Shown here one piece after another: positions 32,060 through 48,438 of a stretch of 64,000 nt of DNA. The DNA is from Pseudomonas fulva 12-X (GTDB lineage: Bacteria; Pseudomonadota; Gammaproteobacteria; Pseudomonadales; Pseudomonadaceae). Below the pieces are notes generated by a model. That model saw only the letters and a list, made by a program, of their open reading frames with translations. It had not been told where the DNA came from and did not search any database. The stretch's first letter is position 1. Each line of letters opens with the position of its first letter. A program made the translations under genes and the position numbers. The DNA lies in NCBI RefSeq assembly GCF_000213805.1, contig NC_015556.1, forward strand, positions 496,001 through 560,000, in the 5' to 3' direction.

Positions 32060-32081
32060 GGCACTGTCTCCTTTGCAGATT

Positions 32082-36901
<4,820 letters not shown>

Positions 36902-37030
36902 GATCGCGGGGGTGGAGTCCTGCTGAGTCTACAGACTGGTGAGAAGTCCCGCGCGGCGATCTGTCACAAGCCGCCGCGCATCAACCCCGCCGGTAGGCAG
37001 GGCGCTGCTGGGCGCGCTGTTGGGCGGCTG

Positions 37031-38773
<1,743 letters not shown>

Positions 38774-38923
38774 GGGGGCAAGACTCCACGGGCAAAAAAG
38801 GGCGAGCCCGATTCTAGCCTGCACGTCTGCGCCGCTGTCAAAAATAGTTACAAAGGCCGGAAGTAGAGCCTGTCGGCAGATTCTGTGCGGTGAGTGCGCC
38901 GCTTCGGCGGCGTGGTGAAGCGG

Positions 38924-38961
38924 CGGGAGTCGGTCATGCCGGAACGGGCGCCCGACTCCCG
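38924..38961 (-). terminator. Possible hairpin after ppx
   Basis: CGGGAGTCGG and CCGACTCCCG form a ten-base-pair stem with an 18-base loop, just after the ppx stop. No U tract follows, so factor-independent termination is doubtful; it may only protect the 3' end. Confidence 0.4.
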
Positions 38962-38969
38962 CGCGGTTG

Positions 38970-40475
38970 TCAGCTGACGGTCAGGGTCATGTCGATGCGC
39001 TTGAGCCACTCCGCTTCGCTTTCGAAGTCCGCCTGGGTCAGCGGGTTGGCGGCCAGCCAGCCTGGCGGGAATTCGATGGCCAGACTGGAAGGGCCGGCTT
39101 TCAGGCGCACGGTGGGCATATTCTGGCTGCCACGGATGTGGTGGAACAGAATCGCGAAGCGCAGCAGCACGCACAGGCGCACCAGCTTGACGCCCTCGTC
39201 GCCGAAGTCGGTGAGCTTTTCCTTGGGGATGTTGCGGCGGTGGCCGCGCACCAATAGGGCGAGCATCTGCTGATCCTGGCGGGAGAAGCCGGCCAGGTCG
39301 GAATGCTCGATCAGGTAGGCGCCGTGCTTGTGGTACTGGTAGTGGGCGATATCCAGGCCGACTTCGTGCACCTTGGCGGCCCAGCTGAGCAGTTCGCGGT
39401 GCCAGTCGTCGGTCAGCTCCCAGTCCTTGGCGACCTTGTCCAGCGCCGACAGCGCCTTGGCTTCGACCCGCGCCGCCTGTTCCTGATCGACGTGGTAGCG
39501 CTCCATGAACGCTGACAGGGTGCGCTCGCGCACATCCTCGTGCTGATGGCGACCGAGCAGGTCGTAGAGCACACCTTCGCGCAGCGCGCCTTCGGAATGG
39601 CTCATGCGGTTCAGCTCGCAGGCATCGAAGATGGCTTCGAGAATCGCCAGACCGGCCGGGAAGATCGGCCGGCGGTCGGGCTTCACGCCGTCCAGGTCGA
39701 TGCGCTCGACATCGCCGTACTTGAACAGCTTGCGTTTGAGCCAGGCAATCCCCTCGGAGGTGACTTCGCCGTTGTTGCTCAGGCCCGCCGACTGGATCGC
39801 CAGGCCGATGGCCTTGATGGTGCCGGACGCGCCCACGGCGTCCTGCCAGCCGAGGCGGGTCAGCGCATGTTCGATGCCCATGATTTCCAGACGCGCAGCG
39901 GTGTAGGCCTGGGCGTAGCGAGCCGGGGTGATCTTGCCGTCCTTGAAGTAGCGCTGGGTGTAGCTGACGCAGCCCATCTGCAGGCTTTCGCGCAGCAACG
40001 GCTCGAAGCGCTGGCCGATTATGAATTCGGTACTGCCGCCGCCGATGTCGGCGACCAGGCGCTTGCCCGGCGTGTCGGCGATGGTGTGGGAAACACCCAG
40101 ATAGATGAGGCGTGCTTCCTCGCGCCCTGAGATCACTTCCACCTGATGGCCCAGCAGCGCCTCGGCGCGGCGGATGAATTCGGCGCGGTTGCGCGCTTCA
40201 CGCAGGGCGTTGGTGCCGACTATGCGCACCGCGCCCTGGGGCAGGCTGGTGGTCAGCTGGGCGAAGCGGCTCAGGCAGTCGAGGCCGCGCTGCATGGCTT
40301 CCTCGCTGAGCATGCGCTGTTCGTCGATGCCCGCCGCCAGCTGTACCTTGTCGCCGAGTCGCTCGAGGATGCGAATCTCGCCATGGTCGGCCTTGGCCAG
40401 CACCATGTGGAAGCTGTTGGAGCCCAGGTCGATGGCGGCGACCAGGGGAAAGGACTCGGAATGGGTTTGCGGCAT
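38970..40475 (-). CDS. ppx: Exopolyphosphatase Ppx
   Basis: A 501-aa Ppx/GppA phosphatase. The ASKHA-type phosphate motif [15 protein letters not shown] is at the N-terminus, [11 protein letters not shown] and [14 protein letters not shown] follow, and an HD-like helical domain makes up the C-terminal half. It hydrolyses polyphosphate processively from its ends. Start at the second ATG (40475, [11 protein letters not shown]), as in Pseudomonas homologues. It is divergent from trxA with about 255 bases between, as on other Pseudomonas chromosomes. Confidence 0.95.
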   Translation of the reverse strand: MPQTHSESFPLVAAIDLGSNSFHMVLAKADHGEIRILERLGDKVQLAAGIDEQRMLSEEAMQRGLDCLSRFAQLTTSLPQGAVRIVGTNALREARNRAEFIRRAEALLGHQVEVISGREEARLIYLGVSHTIADTPGKRLVADIGGGSTEFIIGQRFEPLLRESLQMGCVSYTQRYFKDGKITPARYAQAYTAARLEIMGIEHALTRLGWQDAVGASGTIKAIGLAIQSAGLSNNGEVTSEGIAWLKRKLFKYGDVERIDLDGVKPDRRPIFPAGLAILEAIFDACELNRMSHSEGALREGVLYDLLGRHQHEDVRERTLSAFMERYHVDQEQAARVEAKALSALDKVAKDWELTDDWHRELLSWAAKVHEVGLDIAHYQYHKHGAYLIEHSDLAGFSRQDQQMLALLVRGHRRNIPKEKLTDFGDEGVKLVRLCVLLRFAILFHHIRGSQNMPTVRLKAGPSSLAIEFPPGWLAANPLTQADFESEAEWLKRIDMTLTVS

Positions 40476-40730
40476 GATCAATCAGTCTCGAGGCAGAACC
40501 CCGCCATCGTGCCACGATAGACCGCGCACGCCAACGCATACGCGCGGTACAGGCATTGCGCCAGCGGTCTGCCGGCGCCTGTTGCGGGGCGTCCCGGCGG
40601 CTTCGCACCATTGGCCGTATCGATAGCCTATATGGCCACGCTCAATGGCGTGCGCCTTCCTGTGACACGCGAGCCGGGCTATCATGGCCGCCACTTTTAT
40701 CGTTATTGCGTGCCAACACGGAGACTTCCC

Positions 40731-41057
40731 ATGAGTGAATTCATCACCAATGTAAGCGATGCCAGCTTCGACCAGGACGTCATCCAGGCAGACGGACCGG
40801 TACTGGTCGACTACTGGGCCGAGTGGTGCGGCCCGTGCAAGATGATCGCTCCTGTTCTGGATGAAATCTCCAAGGAGTACCAGGGCAAGCTGAAGGTCTG
40901 CAAACTGAACATCGACGAAAACCAGGACACCCCGCCCAAGTACGGCGTGCGTGGCATTCCGACCCTGATGCTGTTCAAGAACGGCAGCGTGGAAGCCACC
41001 AAGGTCGGCGCCCTTTCCAAGTCGCAGCTGGCCGCCTTCATCGACGCCAACCTGTAA
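40731..41057 (+). CDS. trxA: Thioredoxin 1
   Basis: A 108-aa thioredoxin with active site WCGPC (Cys33, Cys36), the buried DYWAEW region and the cis-proline loop GIPTLMLF. It is the general cytoplasmic disulfide reductase, reduced by TrxB. It is preceded by a GGAGACTTCCC ribosome region and followed by a strong terminator, so it is probably monocistronic. Upstream frame extension lacks homology. Confidence 0.96.
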   Translation: MSEFITNVSDASFDQDVIQADGPVLVDYWAEWCGPCKMIAPVLDEISKEYQGKLKVCKLNIDENQDTPPKYGVRGIPTLMLFKNGSVEATKVGALSKSQLAAFIDANL

Positions 41058-41066
41058 GCGTCGCCG

Positions 41067-41096
41067 AAAAGCCCCGTAGACAACGGGGCTTTTTTC
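41067..41096 (+). terminator. Intrinsic terminator after trxA
   Basis: Stem GCCCCG/CGGGGC with a seven-base loop followed by TTTTTT; AAAA precedes it. Confidence 0.92.
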
Positions 41097-41296
41097 TGTC
41101 TGGAGGCTAGACGCCTTCGCAAAGCCGATGTTACATTCGGGCCTGTCGCTTTTCCTAAGCGACCCCCTGCACGCCGCTGCCGACGCATTCCTAATCGAAC
41201 TTTCGACAATAAAGCGGGCGCCTGTCGCCTCTCCGCGGTGCGGCCTCTCAAGCTCAATGCTTACCATTCCCTCCTCTATAAATACGTCATTCCTAT

Positions 41297-42556
41297 ATGA
41301 ATCTGACTGAACTCAAGCAAAAGCCGATTACCGAACTGCTGGAAATGGCCGAGCAGATGGGCATCGAGAACATGGCCCGTTCGCGCAAGCAGGACGTCAT
41401 CTTCTCGCTGTTGAAAAAGCACGCCAAAGGCGGTGAAGAAATTTCCGGTGATGGCGTGCTGGAGATCCTCCAGGACGGCTTCGGCTTCTTGCGCAGCGCA
41501 GACGCCTCCTATCTCGCCGGCCCCGATGACATCTATGTCTCGCCGAGCCAGATCCGCCGCTTCAACCTGCGTACCGGTGACACCATCGTCGGCAAGATCC
41601 GCCCGCCGAAGGAAGGCGAGCGTTACTTCGCCCTGCTCAAGGTCGACAGCATCAACTTCGACCGTCCGGAAAACGCCAAGAACAAGATTCTGTTCGAGAA
41701 CCTGACGCCGCTGTTCCCGAATCAGCGCCTGACCATGGAAGCCGGTAACGGCTCCACCGAGGACATCACCGGCCGCGTGATCGACCTCTGCGCGCCGATC
41801 GGCAAGGGCCAGCGCGGCCTGATCGTCGCCCCGCCGAAAGCGGGCAAGACCATCATGCTGCAGAACATCGCCTCGAACATCACCCGTAACAACCCCGAGT
41901 GCCACCTGATCGTTCTGCTGATCGACGAGCGCCCGGAAGAAGTGACCGAGATGCAGCGCACCGTGCGCGGCGAAGTGGTCGCCTCCACCTTCGACGAGCC
42001 GCCGACCCGCCACGTGCAAGTTGCCGAGATGGTCATCGAGAAGGCCAAGCGCCTGGTCGAGCACAAGAAGGATGTGGTCATCCTGCTCGACTCCATCACC
42101 CGTCTGGCCCGCGCCTACAACACCGTGATCCCGAGCTCCGGCAAGGTGCTCACCGGTGGTGTCGACGCCCACGCCCTGGAGAAGCCGAAGCGTTTCTTCG
42201 GCGCCGCGCGTAACATCGAAGAAGGCGGCTCGCTGACCATCATCGCCACCGCGCTGGTCGAAACCGGCTCGAAGATGGACGAAGTGATCTACGAGGAATT
42301 CAAGGGTACCGGCAACATGGAGCTGCCCCTGGATCGTCGCATCGCCGAGAAACGCGTATTCCCGGCCATCAACATCAACCGCGCCGGTACCCGCCGCGAA
42401 GAGTTGCTGACCGCCGAGGATGAGCTGCAGCGCATGTGGATCCTGCGCAAGCTGCTGCACCCGATGGACGAGATCGCCGCCATCGAATTCCTGATCGACA
42501 AGCTCAAAGCTACCAAAACGAACGACGAGTTCTTCATGTCCATGAAGCGCAAGTAA
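41297..42556 (+). CDS. rho: Transcription termination factor Rho
   Basis: A 419-aa hexameric RNA helicase. The N-terminal [19 protein letters not shown] and the cold-shock-like RNA-binding region ([26 protein letters not shown]) precede Walker A ([11 protein letters not shown], around residue 180) and the Walker [11 protein letters not shown]. Length and sequence are typical. The 239-base interval to trxA forms the rho leader, where autoregulation is known in other species. It is followed by a strong terminator. Confidence 0.97.
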   Translation: MNLTELKQKPITELLEMAEQMGIENMARSRKQDVIFSLLKKHAKGGEEISGDGVLEILQDGFGFLRSADASYLAGPDDIYVSPSQIRRFNLRTGDTIVGKIRPPKEGERYFALLKVDSINFDRPENAKNKILFENLTPLFPNQRLTMEAGNGSTEDITGRVIDLCAPIGKGQRGLIVAPPKAGKTIMLQNIASNITRNNPECHLIVLLIDERPEEVTEMQRTVRGEVVASTFDEPPTRHVQVAEMVIEKAKRLVEHKKDVVILLDSITRLARAYNTVIPSSGKVLTGGVDAHALEKPKRFFGAARNIEEGGSLTIIATALVETGSKMDEVIYEEFKGTGNMELPLDRRIAEKRVFPAININRAGTRREELLTAEDELQRMWILRKLLHPMDEIAAIEFLIDKLKATKTNDEFFMSMKRK

Positions 42557-42570
42557 CGGTCTGGTGGCAC

Positions 42571-42600
42571 AAAAAAAGCCGGGGAAACCCGGCTTTTGTT
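42571..42600 (+). terminator. Intrinsic terminator after rho
   Basis: AAAAAAAGCCGGG-GAAA-CCCGGCTTTTGTTT: a tight GC stem with A and T flanks, so it could work in either direction. Confidence 0.9.
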
Positions 42601-42676
42601 TGTCTGTAGTATCGACTGTTCTGCAAGTCCGACTTCGGCGCTAAACTTTGCGCCCCGATTCGAGTGAGGTTCCAGC

Positions 42677-44143
42677 ATGCAGTATCGCGATCTGCGCGAC
42701 TTTATCCGCGGCCTGGAAGAGCGCGGCGAGCTCAAGCGCATCAAGGCGCCGGTATCGCCGATCCTGGAAATGACCGAGGTGTGCGACCGTACCCTGCAAA
42801 AGGGCGGCCCGGCACTGCTGTTCGAGAACCCCACCGGCCACAGCGTTCCGGTACTCGGCAACCTGTTCGGCACGCCCAAGCGCGTGGCGCTGGGCATGGG
42901 CGCCGAGGATGTTTCCGAACTGCGCGAAATCGGCAAGCTGCTGGCCTTTCTCAAGGAGCCCGAGCCGCCGAAGGGGCTCAAGGATGCCTGGAGCAAGCTG
43001 CCGATCTTCAAGAAGGTCATCAGCATGGCGCCCAAGGTGCTCAAGGATGCGCCGTGCCATGAGGTGATCGAAGAGGGTGACGACGTCGACCTCGCCAAGC
43101 TGCCGATCCAGCACTGCTGGCCGGGCGACGTGGCGCCACTGATCACCTGGGGGCTGACCATCACCAAGGGGCCGAACAAGGAACGCCAGAACCTCGGTAT
43201 CTACCGCCAGCAGGTGATCGGCCGCAACAAGGTGATCATGCGCTGGCTCAGCCACCGCGGCGGTGCGCTGGATTATCGCGAGTGGTGCCAGAAGCATCCG
43301 GGCAAACCCTATCCGGTGTGCGTGGCCCTGGGGGCGGACCCGGCGACCATCCTCGGCGCCGTGACGCCGGTGCCCGATACGCTCTCCGAATACGCCTTCG
43401 CAGGCCTCTTGCGCGGTCATCGCACCGAACTGGTCAAGGCCATCGGCAATGACCTGCAGGTTCCGGCCAGCGCCGAGATCGTTCTCGAAGGCGTGATCCA
43501 TCCGGGCGAAACCGCGCCAGAAGGCCCGTACGGCGATCACACCGGTTACTACAACGAGGTCGACACCTTTCCGGTGTTCACCGTCGAGCGCATCACCCGT
43601 CGCCGCGACCCGATCTATCACAGCACCTACACCGGCCGGCCGCCGGATGAGCCGGCGATTCTCGGCGTGGCGCTGAACGAAGTGTTCGTGCCGATCCTGC
43701 AGAAGCAGTTCCCGGAGATCACCGACTTCTACCTGCCGCCCGAAGGCTGTTCCTACCGCATGGCGGTGGTGACCATGAAGAAGCAGTACCCCGGCCACGC
43801 CAAGCGCGTGATGCTCGGTGTGTGGTCGTTCCTGCGCCAGTTCATGTACACCAAGTTCGTGATCGTCACCGACGACGACATCAACGCCCGCGACTGGAAC
43901 GACGTGATCTGGGCCATCACCACGCGCATGGACCCCAAGCGCGACACGGTGATGATCGAGAACACACCCATCGATTATCTGGATTTCGCCTCGCCGGTCT
44001 CCGGCCTGGGGTCGAAGATGGGCCTGGACGCCACCCACAAGTGGCCGGGCGAGACCGACCGCGAATGGGGCCGCGCCATCGTCAAGGACGAAGCTGTTAC
44101 CAAGCGGGTCGATGAAATGTGGAGCCAGTTGGGAATCGATTGA
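42677..44143 (+). CDS. ubiD: 3-octaprenyl-4-hydroxybenzoate carboxy-lyase UbiD
   Basis: A 488-aa prenylated-FMN-dependent decarboxylase of ubiquinone biosynthesis. Recognisable are [19 protein letters not shown], the [18 protein letters not shown] stretch of the cofactor site and [16 protein letters not shown] with the catalytic acidic residues. It decarboxylates polyprenyl-4-hydroxybenzoate and depends on UbiX for prenyl-FMN. The stop shares one base with the next start (TGATG). Confidence 0.96.
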   Translation: MQYRDLRDFIRGLEERGELKRIKAPVSPILEMTEVCDRTLQKGGPALLFENPTGHSVPVLGNLFGTPKRVALGMGAEDVSELREIGKLLAFLKEPEPPKGLKDAWSKLPIFKKVISMAPKVLKDAPCHEVIEEGDDVDLAKLPIQHCWPGDVAPLITWGLTITKGPNKERQNLGIYRQQVIGRNKVIMRWLSHRGGALDYREWCQKHPGKPYPVCVALGADPATILGAVTPVPDTLSEYAFAGLLRGHRTELVKAIGNDLQVPASAEIVLEGVIHPGETAPEGPYGDHTGYYNEVDTFPVFTVERITRRRDPIYHSTYTGRPPDEPAILGVALNEVFVPILQKQFPEITDFYLPPEGCSYRMAVVTMKKQYPGHAKRVMLGVWSFLRQFMYTKFVIVTDDDINARDWNDVIWAITTRMDPKRDTVMIENTPIDYLDFASPVSGLGSKMGLDATHKWPGETDREWGRAIVKDEAVTKRVDEMWSQLGID

Positions 44144-45111
44144 TGAAGGTCACCCTGCAACCCTCCGGCGCAGTGCTCGAAGTCGAAGCCGGCGAAGCCA
44201 TCCTCGATGCAGCTCGGCGCCTGGGCTACACCTGCCCGCAAAGCTGCCGCAACGGCAATTGTCATGTGTGCGCCGCGCTGCTGATCGAAGGCCGCGTGTG
44301 CCAGAACGGCGCCGAACTGGACCACGGCGAGCTGTACACCTGCATCGCCGAACCGCTACAGGACTGCGTGCTGCACTGGGACGGCGTGCTGCTGCCCGGC
44401 GAGCTGCCGGTGCGCAGCCTGGGTTGCCAGGTGGTGGGCTGCATCGAAGTGGGCGGCGATGTGTGGCGTGTGCTGCTGCGGGCGCCGGCTGGCAAACCGC
44501 CGCGTTACCACGCCGGCCAGTACCTGCTGATCGAGCGCCTGGATGGCGAGCAGTCGGCCTTTTCCCTGGCTTCGGCGCCGCAACAGGGCCGCGATCTGGA
44601 ACTGCATATCCTCGGCCGTGAAGCCAGTGCGCTGAATCTGCTGCAGCAGCTGCGCGAGCAGGGCACTGCGCGTGTCCAGCTGCCGTTCGGCGATGCCCAT
44701 TTGGCCGAGCTGCCGGACGGGCCGCTGGTGCTGATCGCTGCGGGAACCGGCATGGCGCAGATGCACAGCCTGATCGAGGAATGCCGCTCGCGCGGCTTCC
44801 AGCATCCGGTGCATCTGTACTGGGGCGCACGCCGGCCCGAGGACTTCTACCAACTGCCCCATTGGGACGAGTGGCAGGCGCTGCCCAACCTGTCTCTGCA
44901 TCAGGTGGTCAGCGACCAGTGCGGCTGGCAGGGCCGCTGCGGCCTGCTGCACGAGGCGGTGCGTGAGGACTTCGCCGACCTGAGTACACTGCACGTCTAC
45001 GCCAGCGGCTCGCCGAGCATGGTCTACGCGACCCTGGATGCGCTGGTCGAAGCCGGGATGGACGCCCACCAGATGCGCGCCGACGTATTCGCCTACGCGC
45101 CGCGGGACTGA
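44143..45111 (+). CDS. Ferredoxin-type 2Fe-2S/FAD NAD(P)H reductase
   Basis: A 322-aa protein. An N-terminal plant-type ferredoxin domain has Cys ligands in SCRNGNCHVC and YTCIAEP; a FNR-like module follows, with FAD-binding region (FSLASAP) and NAD-binding GTGMAQMHSLI. It is commonly named CDP-6-deoxy-delta-3,4-glucoseen reductase, but no deoxysugar genes are near. Its coupling to ubiD suggests electron supply to an oxygenase or to ubiquinone or flavin chemistry; that is inference. The start ATG overlaps the ubiD stop. Confidence 0.9.
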   Translation: MKVTLQPSGAVLEVEAGEAILDAARRLGYTCPQSCRNGNCHVCAALLIEGRVCQNGAELDHGELYTCIAEPLQDCVLHWDGVLLPGELPVRSLGCQVVGCIEVGGDVWRVLLRAPAGKPPRYHAGQYLLIERLDGEQSAFSLASAPQQGRDLELHILGREASALNLLQQLREQGTARVQLPFGDAHLAELPDGPLVLIAAGTGMAQMHSLIEECRSRGFQHPVHLYWGARRPEDFYQLPHWDEWQALPNLSLHQVVSDQCGWQGRCGLLHEAVREDFADLSTLHVYASGSPSMVYATLDALVEAGMDAHQMRADVFAYAPRD

Positions 45112-45116
45112 ACGAA

Positions 45117-45146
45117 CAAAGCCGCCTTCGGGCGGCTTTCTGTTTT
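45117..45146. terminator. Bidirectional terminator between convergent genes
   Basis: GCCGCC-TTCG-GGCGGC with a TTTCTGTTTT tail on the plus strand and AAA on the other side; it lies between the reductase and the convergent quinone oxidoreductase gene. Confidence 0.85.
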
Positions 45147-45164
45147 AAGGAGCTGGTGCGCCCG

Positions 45165-46145
45165 TCAGCGCATGGTCACCACCAGCTTGCCGACAGCCTT
45201 GCGCTGGCCGAGGGCATCGATCGCCTCGCCGCCGCGTGCCAGCGGGAAGGTTTGCGAGACCAGGGGTTTGAGTTTGCCCTCGGCGTGCCAGGCGAACAGC
45301 TGACGGAAGTTTTCGGCGTTATCCGCCGGCTGGCGCTGGGCGAACGAGCCCCAGAACACGCCGACCAGGGAGGCGCCCTTGAGCAGCGGCAGGTTGGCCG
45401 GCAGCGCCGGGATTCCGCCGCCGGCGGCGAAGCCCACCACCAGAAAACGACCGTTCCAGGCCATGCAGCGAAACGCCTCTTCGAACAGCGGACCGCCGAC
45501 CGGATCGTAGATCACGTCGACGCCCTGGCCATTGGTGAGTCTTTTTACCTCGTCCTTCAGACTCTGCTCGCTGTAGTTGATCAGCTCGTCGGCGCCGGCG
45601 TTGCGTGCTACCTCGAGCTTCTCGGCGCTGCTCGCCGCGGCGATTACTTTGGCGCCCATGGCCTTGCCGATTTCCACTGCCGCCAGACCGACACCGCCGG
45701 CGGCGCCCAGCACCAGCAGGGTTTCGCCAGGCTTGAGAGTTGCGCGCTGTTTGAGTGCGTGCATCGAGGTGCCGTAGGTCATGCCGAAGGCGGCCGCCGT
45801 GGTCAGGTCCATGCTCGCGGGCACCGGCAGCACGTTGTAAGCAGGCGCGGCAACCTGTTCGGCGAAGCCGCCCCAGCCGGTCAGCGCCATCACCCGGTCG
45901 CCTGCCTTCAGGTGCGCGACCTTGTCGCCCACCGTGCTGACTACGCCGGCCACTTCGCCGCCGGGCGAGAAGGGAAAGGGCGGCTTGAACTGGTACTTGC
46001 CTTCGATGATCAGCGTATCCGGGAAATTAACCCCGGCGGCCTGCACCTCGATCAGCACTTCGTTGCCCTTCGGGCGTGGGCTGTCGATGTCTTCCAGTGC
46101 CAGCGTTTCGGCGGGGCCAAAGGCCTTGCAGAGCAGTGCTTTCAT
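45165..46145 (-). CDS. Zinc-independent quinone oxidoreductase (QOR, MDR family)
   Basis: A 326-aa medium-chain dehydrogenase/reductase. The N-terminal catalytic domain contains VQAAGVNFPDTLIIEGKY, and the Rossmann motif LVLGAAGGVGLAAVEIG binds NADPH. The zinc-ligand cysteines of alcohol dehydrogenases are absent, which places it in the quinone oxidoreductase branch (QOR/AcuI-like). The substrate may be a quinone or an enoyl-CoA-like compound. The sequence is complete, with an upstream GAG-rich ribosome region. Confidence 0.88.
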   Translation of the reverse strand: MKALLCKAFGPAETLALEDIDSPRPKGNEVLIEVQAAGVNFPDTLIIEGKYQFKPPFPFSPGGEVAGVVSTVGDKVAHLKAGDRVMALTGWGGFAEQVAAPAYNVLPVPASMDLTTAAAFGMTYGTSMHALKQRATLKPGETLLVLGAAGGVGLAAVEIGKAMGAKVIAAASSAEKLEVARNAGADELINYSEQSLKDEVKRLTNGQGVDVIYDPVGGPLFEEAFRCMAWNGRFLVVGFAAGGGIPALPANLPLLKGASLVGVFWGSFAQRQPADNAENFRQLFAWHAEGKLKPLVSQTFPLARGGEAIDALGQRKAVGKLVVTMR

Positions 46146-46294
46146 CGCGATGTACCTTGAGCGGAGTCGCCCTGCAGTTTAGGTGGAGCACCCGCTCGGT
46201 CAACGAGCATGGCCCGGTCTGATAGGCCGCCATAAGCATTGGGATCTGCGCGGCGCGTTGCTATGCTTGCCAGCAACTCAACGGAGATCGCCCT

Positions 46295-46714
46295 GTGAAA
46301 ACCTTCATCACGCTTCTGCTTGCCTGCGCACTGTCGTTTCCGGCGTTTGCCAACGAGGAAAAGAAGGAAGGCGAAGGTGAGGGCGCTGCGCCCCAGGTGA
46401 TCTACCACAGCCTGGTGCCGGCGCTGGTCGGTAACTACGGCGCCGGGCCCAAGCTCAAGTACTACAAGGCCGACGTGGCGCTGCGCGTTACCGGCGCGGA
46501 CGCCGAAGCGAAGGTCACCCACCACGAGCCGCTGATCCGCAATCAACTGGTGATGCTGTTCTCCCAGCAGACCGAGGAAAGCCTAGCCTCGCCGGACGCC
46601 AAGGAAAAGCTGCGCCAGGAAGCCCTCAAGCAGGTTCAGCAGGTGCTCACCGACGAGGAAGGCAAGCCGCTGGTCGAAGACCTGCTGTTCAACAACCTGA
46701 TCCTGCAGGGCTGA
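46295..46714 (+). CDS. Secreted FliL-like protein
   Basis: A 139-aa protein with a signal peptide (LLLACALSFPAFA) and a mature domain of the FliL type: YHSLVPALVGNYG, LKYYKADVALRV, HHEPLIRNQLVMLFSQQ and the end VEDLLFNNLILQG. True FliL has an N-terminal membrane anchor; here the segment looks cleavable. No flagellar genes are near. It probably assists a membrane or flagellar stator complex, but I cannot show it. Confidence 0.82.
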   Translation: MKTFITLLLACALSFPAFANEEKKEGEGEGAAPQVIYHSLVPALVGNYGAGPKLKYYKADVALRVTGADAEAKVTHHEPLIRNQLVMLFSQQTEESLASPDAKEKLRQEALKQVQQVLTDEEGKPLVEDLLFNNLILQG

Positions 46715-47164
46715 TCACTTCAGCAGCAGGATCGCCGTCCACTGCGCCTCGGTGACGGGCATCACCGACAGGCGACTGCCTTTTTGCACCAGCGCGAGTT
46801 CCGCCAGCGCACTCTGCGCCTTCAGCTCGGCCAGCGGAATGACCTTCCTGAACGCCTCGACGAAGCTCACGTCGACGGCCGTCCACGGATTCTTCTCGGC
46901 GCTGGCCTTGGCATCGAAGTAGTGGCTCTGCGGATCCAGCGCGGCTGGGTCCGGGTAGGGCGCCCCTTCGATGCGGGCGATGCCGGCCACGCCCGGCTCC
47001 GGGCAGCTGGAGTGATAGAACAGGAACTGATCGCCGGCCTGCATGCTGCGGATGAAGTTGCGCGCCTGGTAATTGCGCACGCCATCCCAGCGGGCTCTGC
47101 CCAGGCGTTGCAGGTCATGGATGGACAGTTCGTCGGGTTCGGATTTCATCAGCCAATAGGGCAT
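46715..47164 (-). CDS. EVE-domain protein
   Basis: A 149-aa single-domain protein with the EVE fold: MPYWLMKSEPDELSIHDL, RWDGVRNYQARNFIRSMQAGDQFLFYHSSC and GIARIEGAPYPDP. EVE domains resemble PUA and YTH domains and are thought to bind modified bases; this solo form is widely conserved in Proteobacteria. Start at ATG 47164. The gene converges with the FliL-like gene; their stops adjoin at 46714/46715. Confidence 0.92.
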   Translation of the reverse strand: MPYWLMKSEPDELSIHDLQRLGRARWDGVRNYQARNFIRSMQAGDQFLFYHSSCPEPGVAGIARIEGAPYPDPAALDPQSHYFDAKASAEKNPWTAVDVSFVEAFRKVIPLAELKAQSALAELALVQKGSRLSVMPVTEAQWTAILLLK

Positions 47165-47232
47165 GAACTTTGCTCTCTGAGTCGGTGCGCTGCAGGGGCT
47201 GCGTGAAGGATGATCTGGCAAGAGGTAAGGGT

Positions 47233-47364
47233 ATGCGGCGCAAGCCTGATTTGTTGTGGGTACTGGTCTTCGTGTTCGGCCTCGGCATGGTGACCACTGG
47301 CTATACGCAAAGCCAGTGGCAACAGGGTAAACCGGCTACCGAGGCGCTTCGAACCGAGCGCTAA
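47233..47364 (+). CDS. Small single-pass membrane protein
   Basis: A 43-aa protein: MRRKPDLLWVLVFVFGLGMV then a polar tail QSQWQQGKPATEAL. One membrane helix (residues 8-25) follows a basic N-terminus. An AGAGGTAAGGG ribosome site precedes the ATG at 47233. A similar small protein beside ygfA occurs in Pseudomonas, as I recall; no function is known. It is short but has a clean start and helix. Confidence 0.65.
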   Translation: MRRKPDLLWVLVFVFGLGMVTTGYTQSQWQQGKPATEALRTER

Positions 47365-47374
47365 GCGCGGCGTG

Positions 47375-47971
47375 TCAGTACCAACCGCCATCGGTCACGG
47401 TGGCGTCCAGCGGTACGTCCCAGTTGGCCATGGCCAGTTGGTCAACCTGCTGACAACTGTGGGCCAATCCGAGCAAGGTCGGTTTGTGCCAATTTTTGCG
47501 CAGTGCCCGGTAGGCCAGGCTGCGGTCATAGAAGCCGCCGCCCATGCCGAGTCGACCGCCGTGTCTGTCGAAGCCCACCAGGGGCAGCAGGATCAGATCC
47601 AGTGTCCAGATTTTGCGCTGGCGCTTGGTGTTACGGCGCGGCTCGGGAATGCCGAAGCGATTGGCAGCGAGCTTTTCGTGCGCGTCGATGCGCTGGAACA
47701 CCATGCTGGTGCGCGGCCAGGATTTGAGCACCGGCAGAAACACCTGCTTGCCGCGGGCATGGGCGGCTCTGATCAGCAGGTGCGGGTCGATCTCACCGTC
47801 ATTGGCCAGATATAGAGCGACGCTACGCGCGCGTCGAAATACCGGATGTTGCGCCAGCTGCCGATACAGCGCCACGGCCGCCCGGCGTTGCGCTGATCTG
47901 GGCAGCTCGCGACGGGTTTTGCGCAGTGTCTTGCGCAGTTGGGCGCGGCTCAGGTTGCTGGCATCGATCAT
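47375..47971 (-). CDS. ygfA: 5-formyltetrahydrofolate cyclo-ligase
   Basis: A 198-aa 5-FCL. Recognisable are RAQLRKTLRKTRRELP, YLANDGEIDPHLLI, the PLVGFDRHGGRLGMGGGFYDR nucleotide/folate loop and LGLAHSCQQV. It converts 5-formyl-THF to 5,10-methenyl-THF with ATP. In gammaproteobacteria it usually lies directly behind the 6S RNA gene, as it does here except that a 146-base palindromic repeat sits between them. GGAAGGGA precedes the ATG at 47971. Confidence 0.94.
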   Translation of the reverse strand: MIDASNLSRAQLRKTLRKTRRELPRSAQRRAAVALYRQLAQHPVFRRARSVALYLANDGEIDPHLLIRAAHARGKQVFLPVLKSWPRTSMVFQRIDAHEKLAANRFGIPEPRRNTKRQRKIWTLDLILLPLVGFDRHGGRLGMGGGFYDRSLAYRALRKNWHKPTLLGLAHSCQQVDQLAMANWDVPLDATVTDGGWY

Positions 47972-47997
47972 CGGCAGATCCCTTCCTCTCTTGTTTC

Positions 47998-48143
47998 TAA
48001 GAGCCTGTTCAAAGCCTCGCGAGCTAGAGCAATGCAAGGCGAAAACAGGCGAGGACGCGGAGTTTACGAGCTGTAAATGAGCAGTCCGAGCCTGTTTTTA
48101 ACGCCGCAGTGCCGACGCGCAGCAGACTTTGAACAGGTTCTAA
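47998..48143. repeat. 146-base inverted-repeat element between 6S RNA and ygfA
   Basis: The ends TAAGAGCCTGTTCAAAG and CTTTGAACAGGTTCTAA are inverted copies differing at two positions. The inside contains further pairing blocks (GAAAACAGGC, GAGCCTGTTTT; TTTACGAGCTGTAAA). The shape is that of a MITE-like or REP-derived intergenic element; I recall similar sequences in Pseudomonas. It occupies the leader of ygfA and may fold in the mRNA. Confidence 0.8.
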
Positions 48144-48180
48144 GCCCGGCATTCTGGCGCGATCGCTTTCGTGCAGCCAA

Positions 48181-48218
48181 TAAAAAGCCCGCTGCTGGCG
48201 TTGGCCAGCAGCGGGCTG
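48181..48218 (-). terminator. Intrinsic terminator downstream of 6S RNA
   Basis: On the minus strand AGCCCGCTGCTGGC pairs with GCCAGCAGCGGGCT, followed by TTTTTA. It lies just after the 3' end of 6S RNA and would stop most readthrough into ygfA. Confidence 0.9.
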
Positions 48219-48225
48219 CAATTTA

Positions 48226-48405
48226 TGACTCCCCAGCATGCCGCTGTCGGTTTAGCCCTTGAACCCGAAAGTTCAAGGTGGAGGTTGCAGGAAACCTTAA
48301 GGCTTTCCGTCAAGCGGACATGCACACCGGCCTCAACTGACAACCCCCGGGGTTGTGCGTATCGGCTCAGGGACATCAACCAACTGGCGCACACTCCAGG
48401 GAGCT
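48226..48405 (-). ncRNA. ssrS: 6S RNA
   Basis: About 180 nt between zapA and ygfA, the conserved place of ssrS. On the minus strand I see CCCTGAGCCGATA, GTGCATGTCCGCTTGACGG, CCTTGAACTTTCGGGTTCAA and GCGGCATGCTGGGGAG, all characteristic of gammaproteobacterial 6S. The two ends (GCTCCCTGG / TGGGGAG) pair to close the rod. A TATACT -10 box lies at 48417-48412, about seven bases before the inferred start. It mimics an open promoter and binds sigma70 RNA polymerase in stationary phase. Ends are approximate. Confidence 0.93.
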
Positions 48406-48438
48406 GCGGCGAGTATAACAAAAAAGGTCGACCGTTGG

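Noticed and set aside
38869..38969. Strong terminator after ppx
   Set aside because: There is a 10-bp stem but no T tract; kept only as a low-confidence hairpin.
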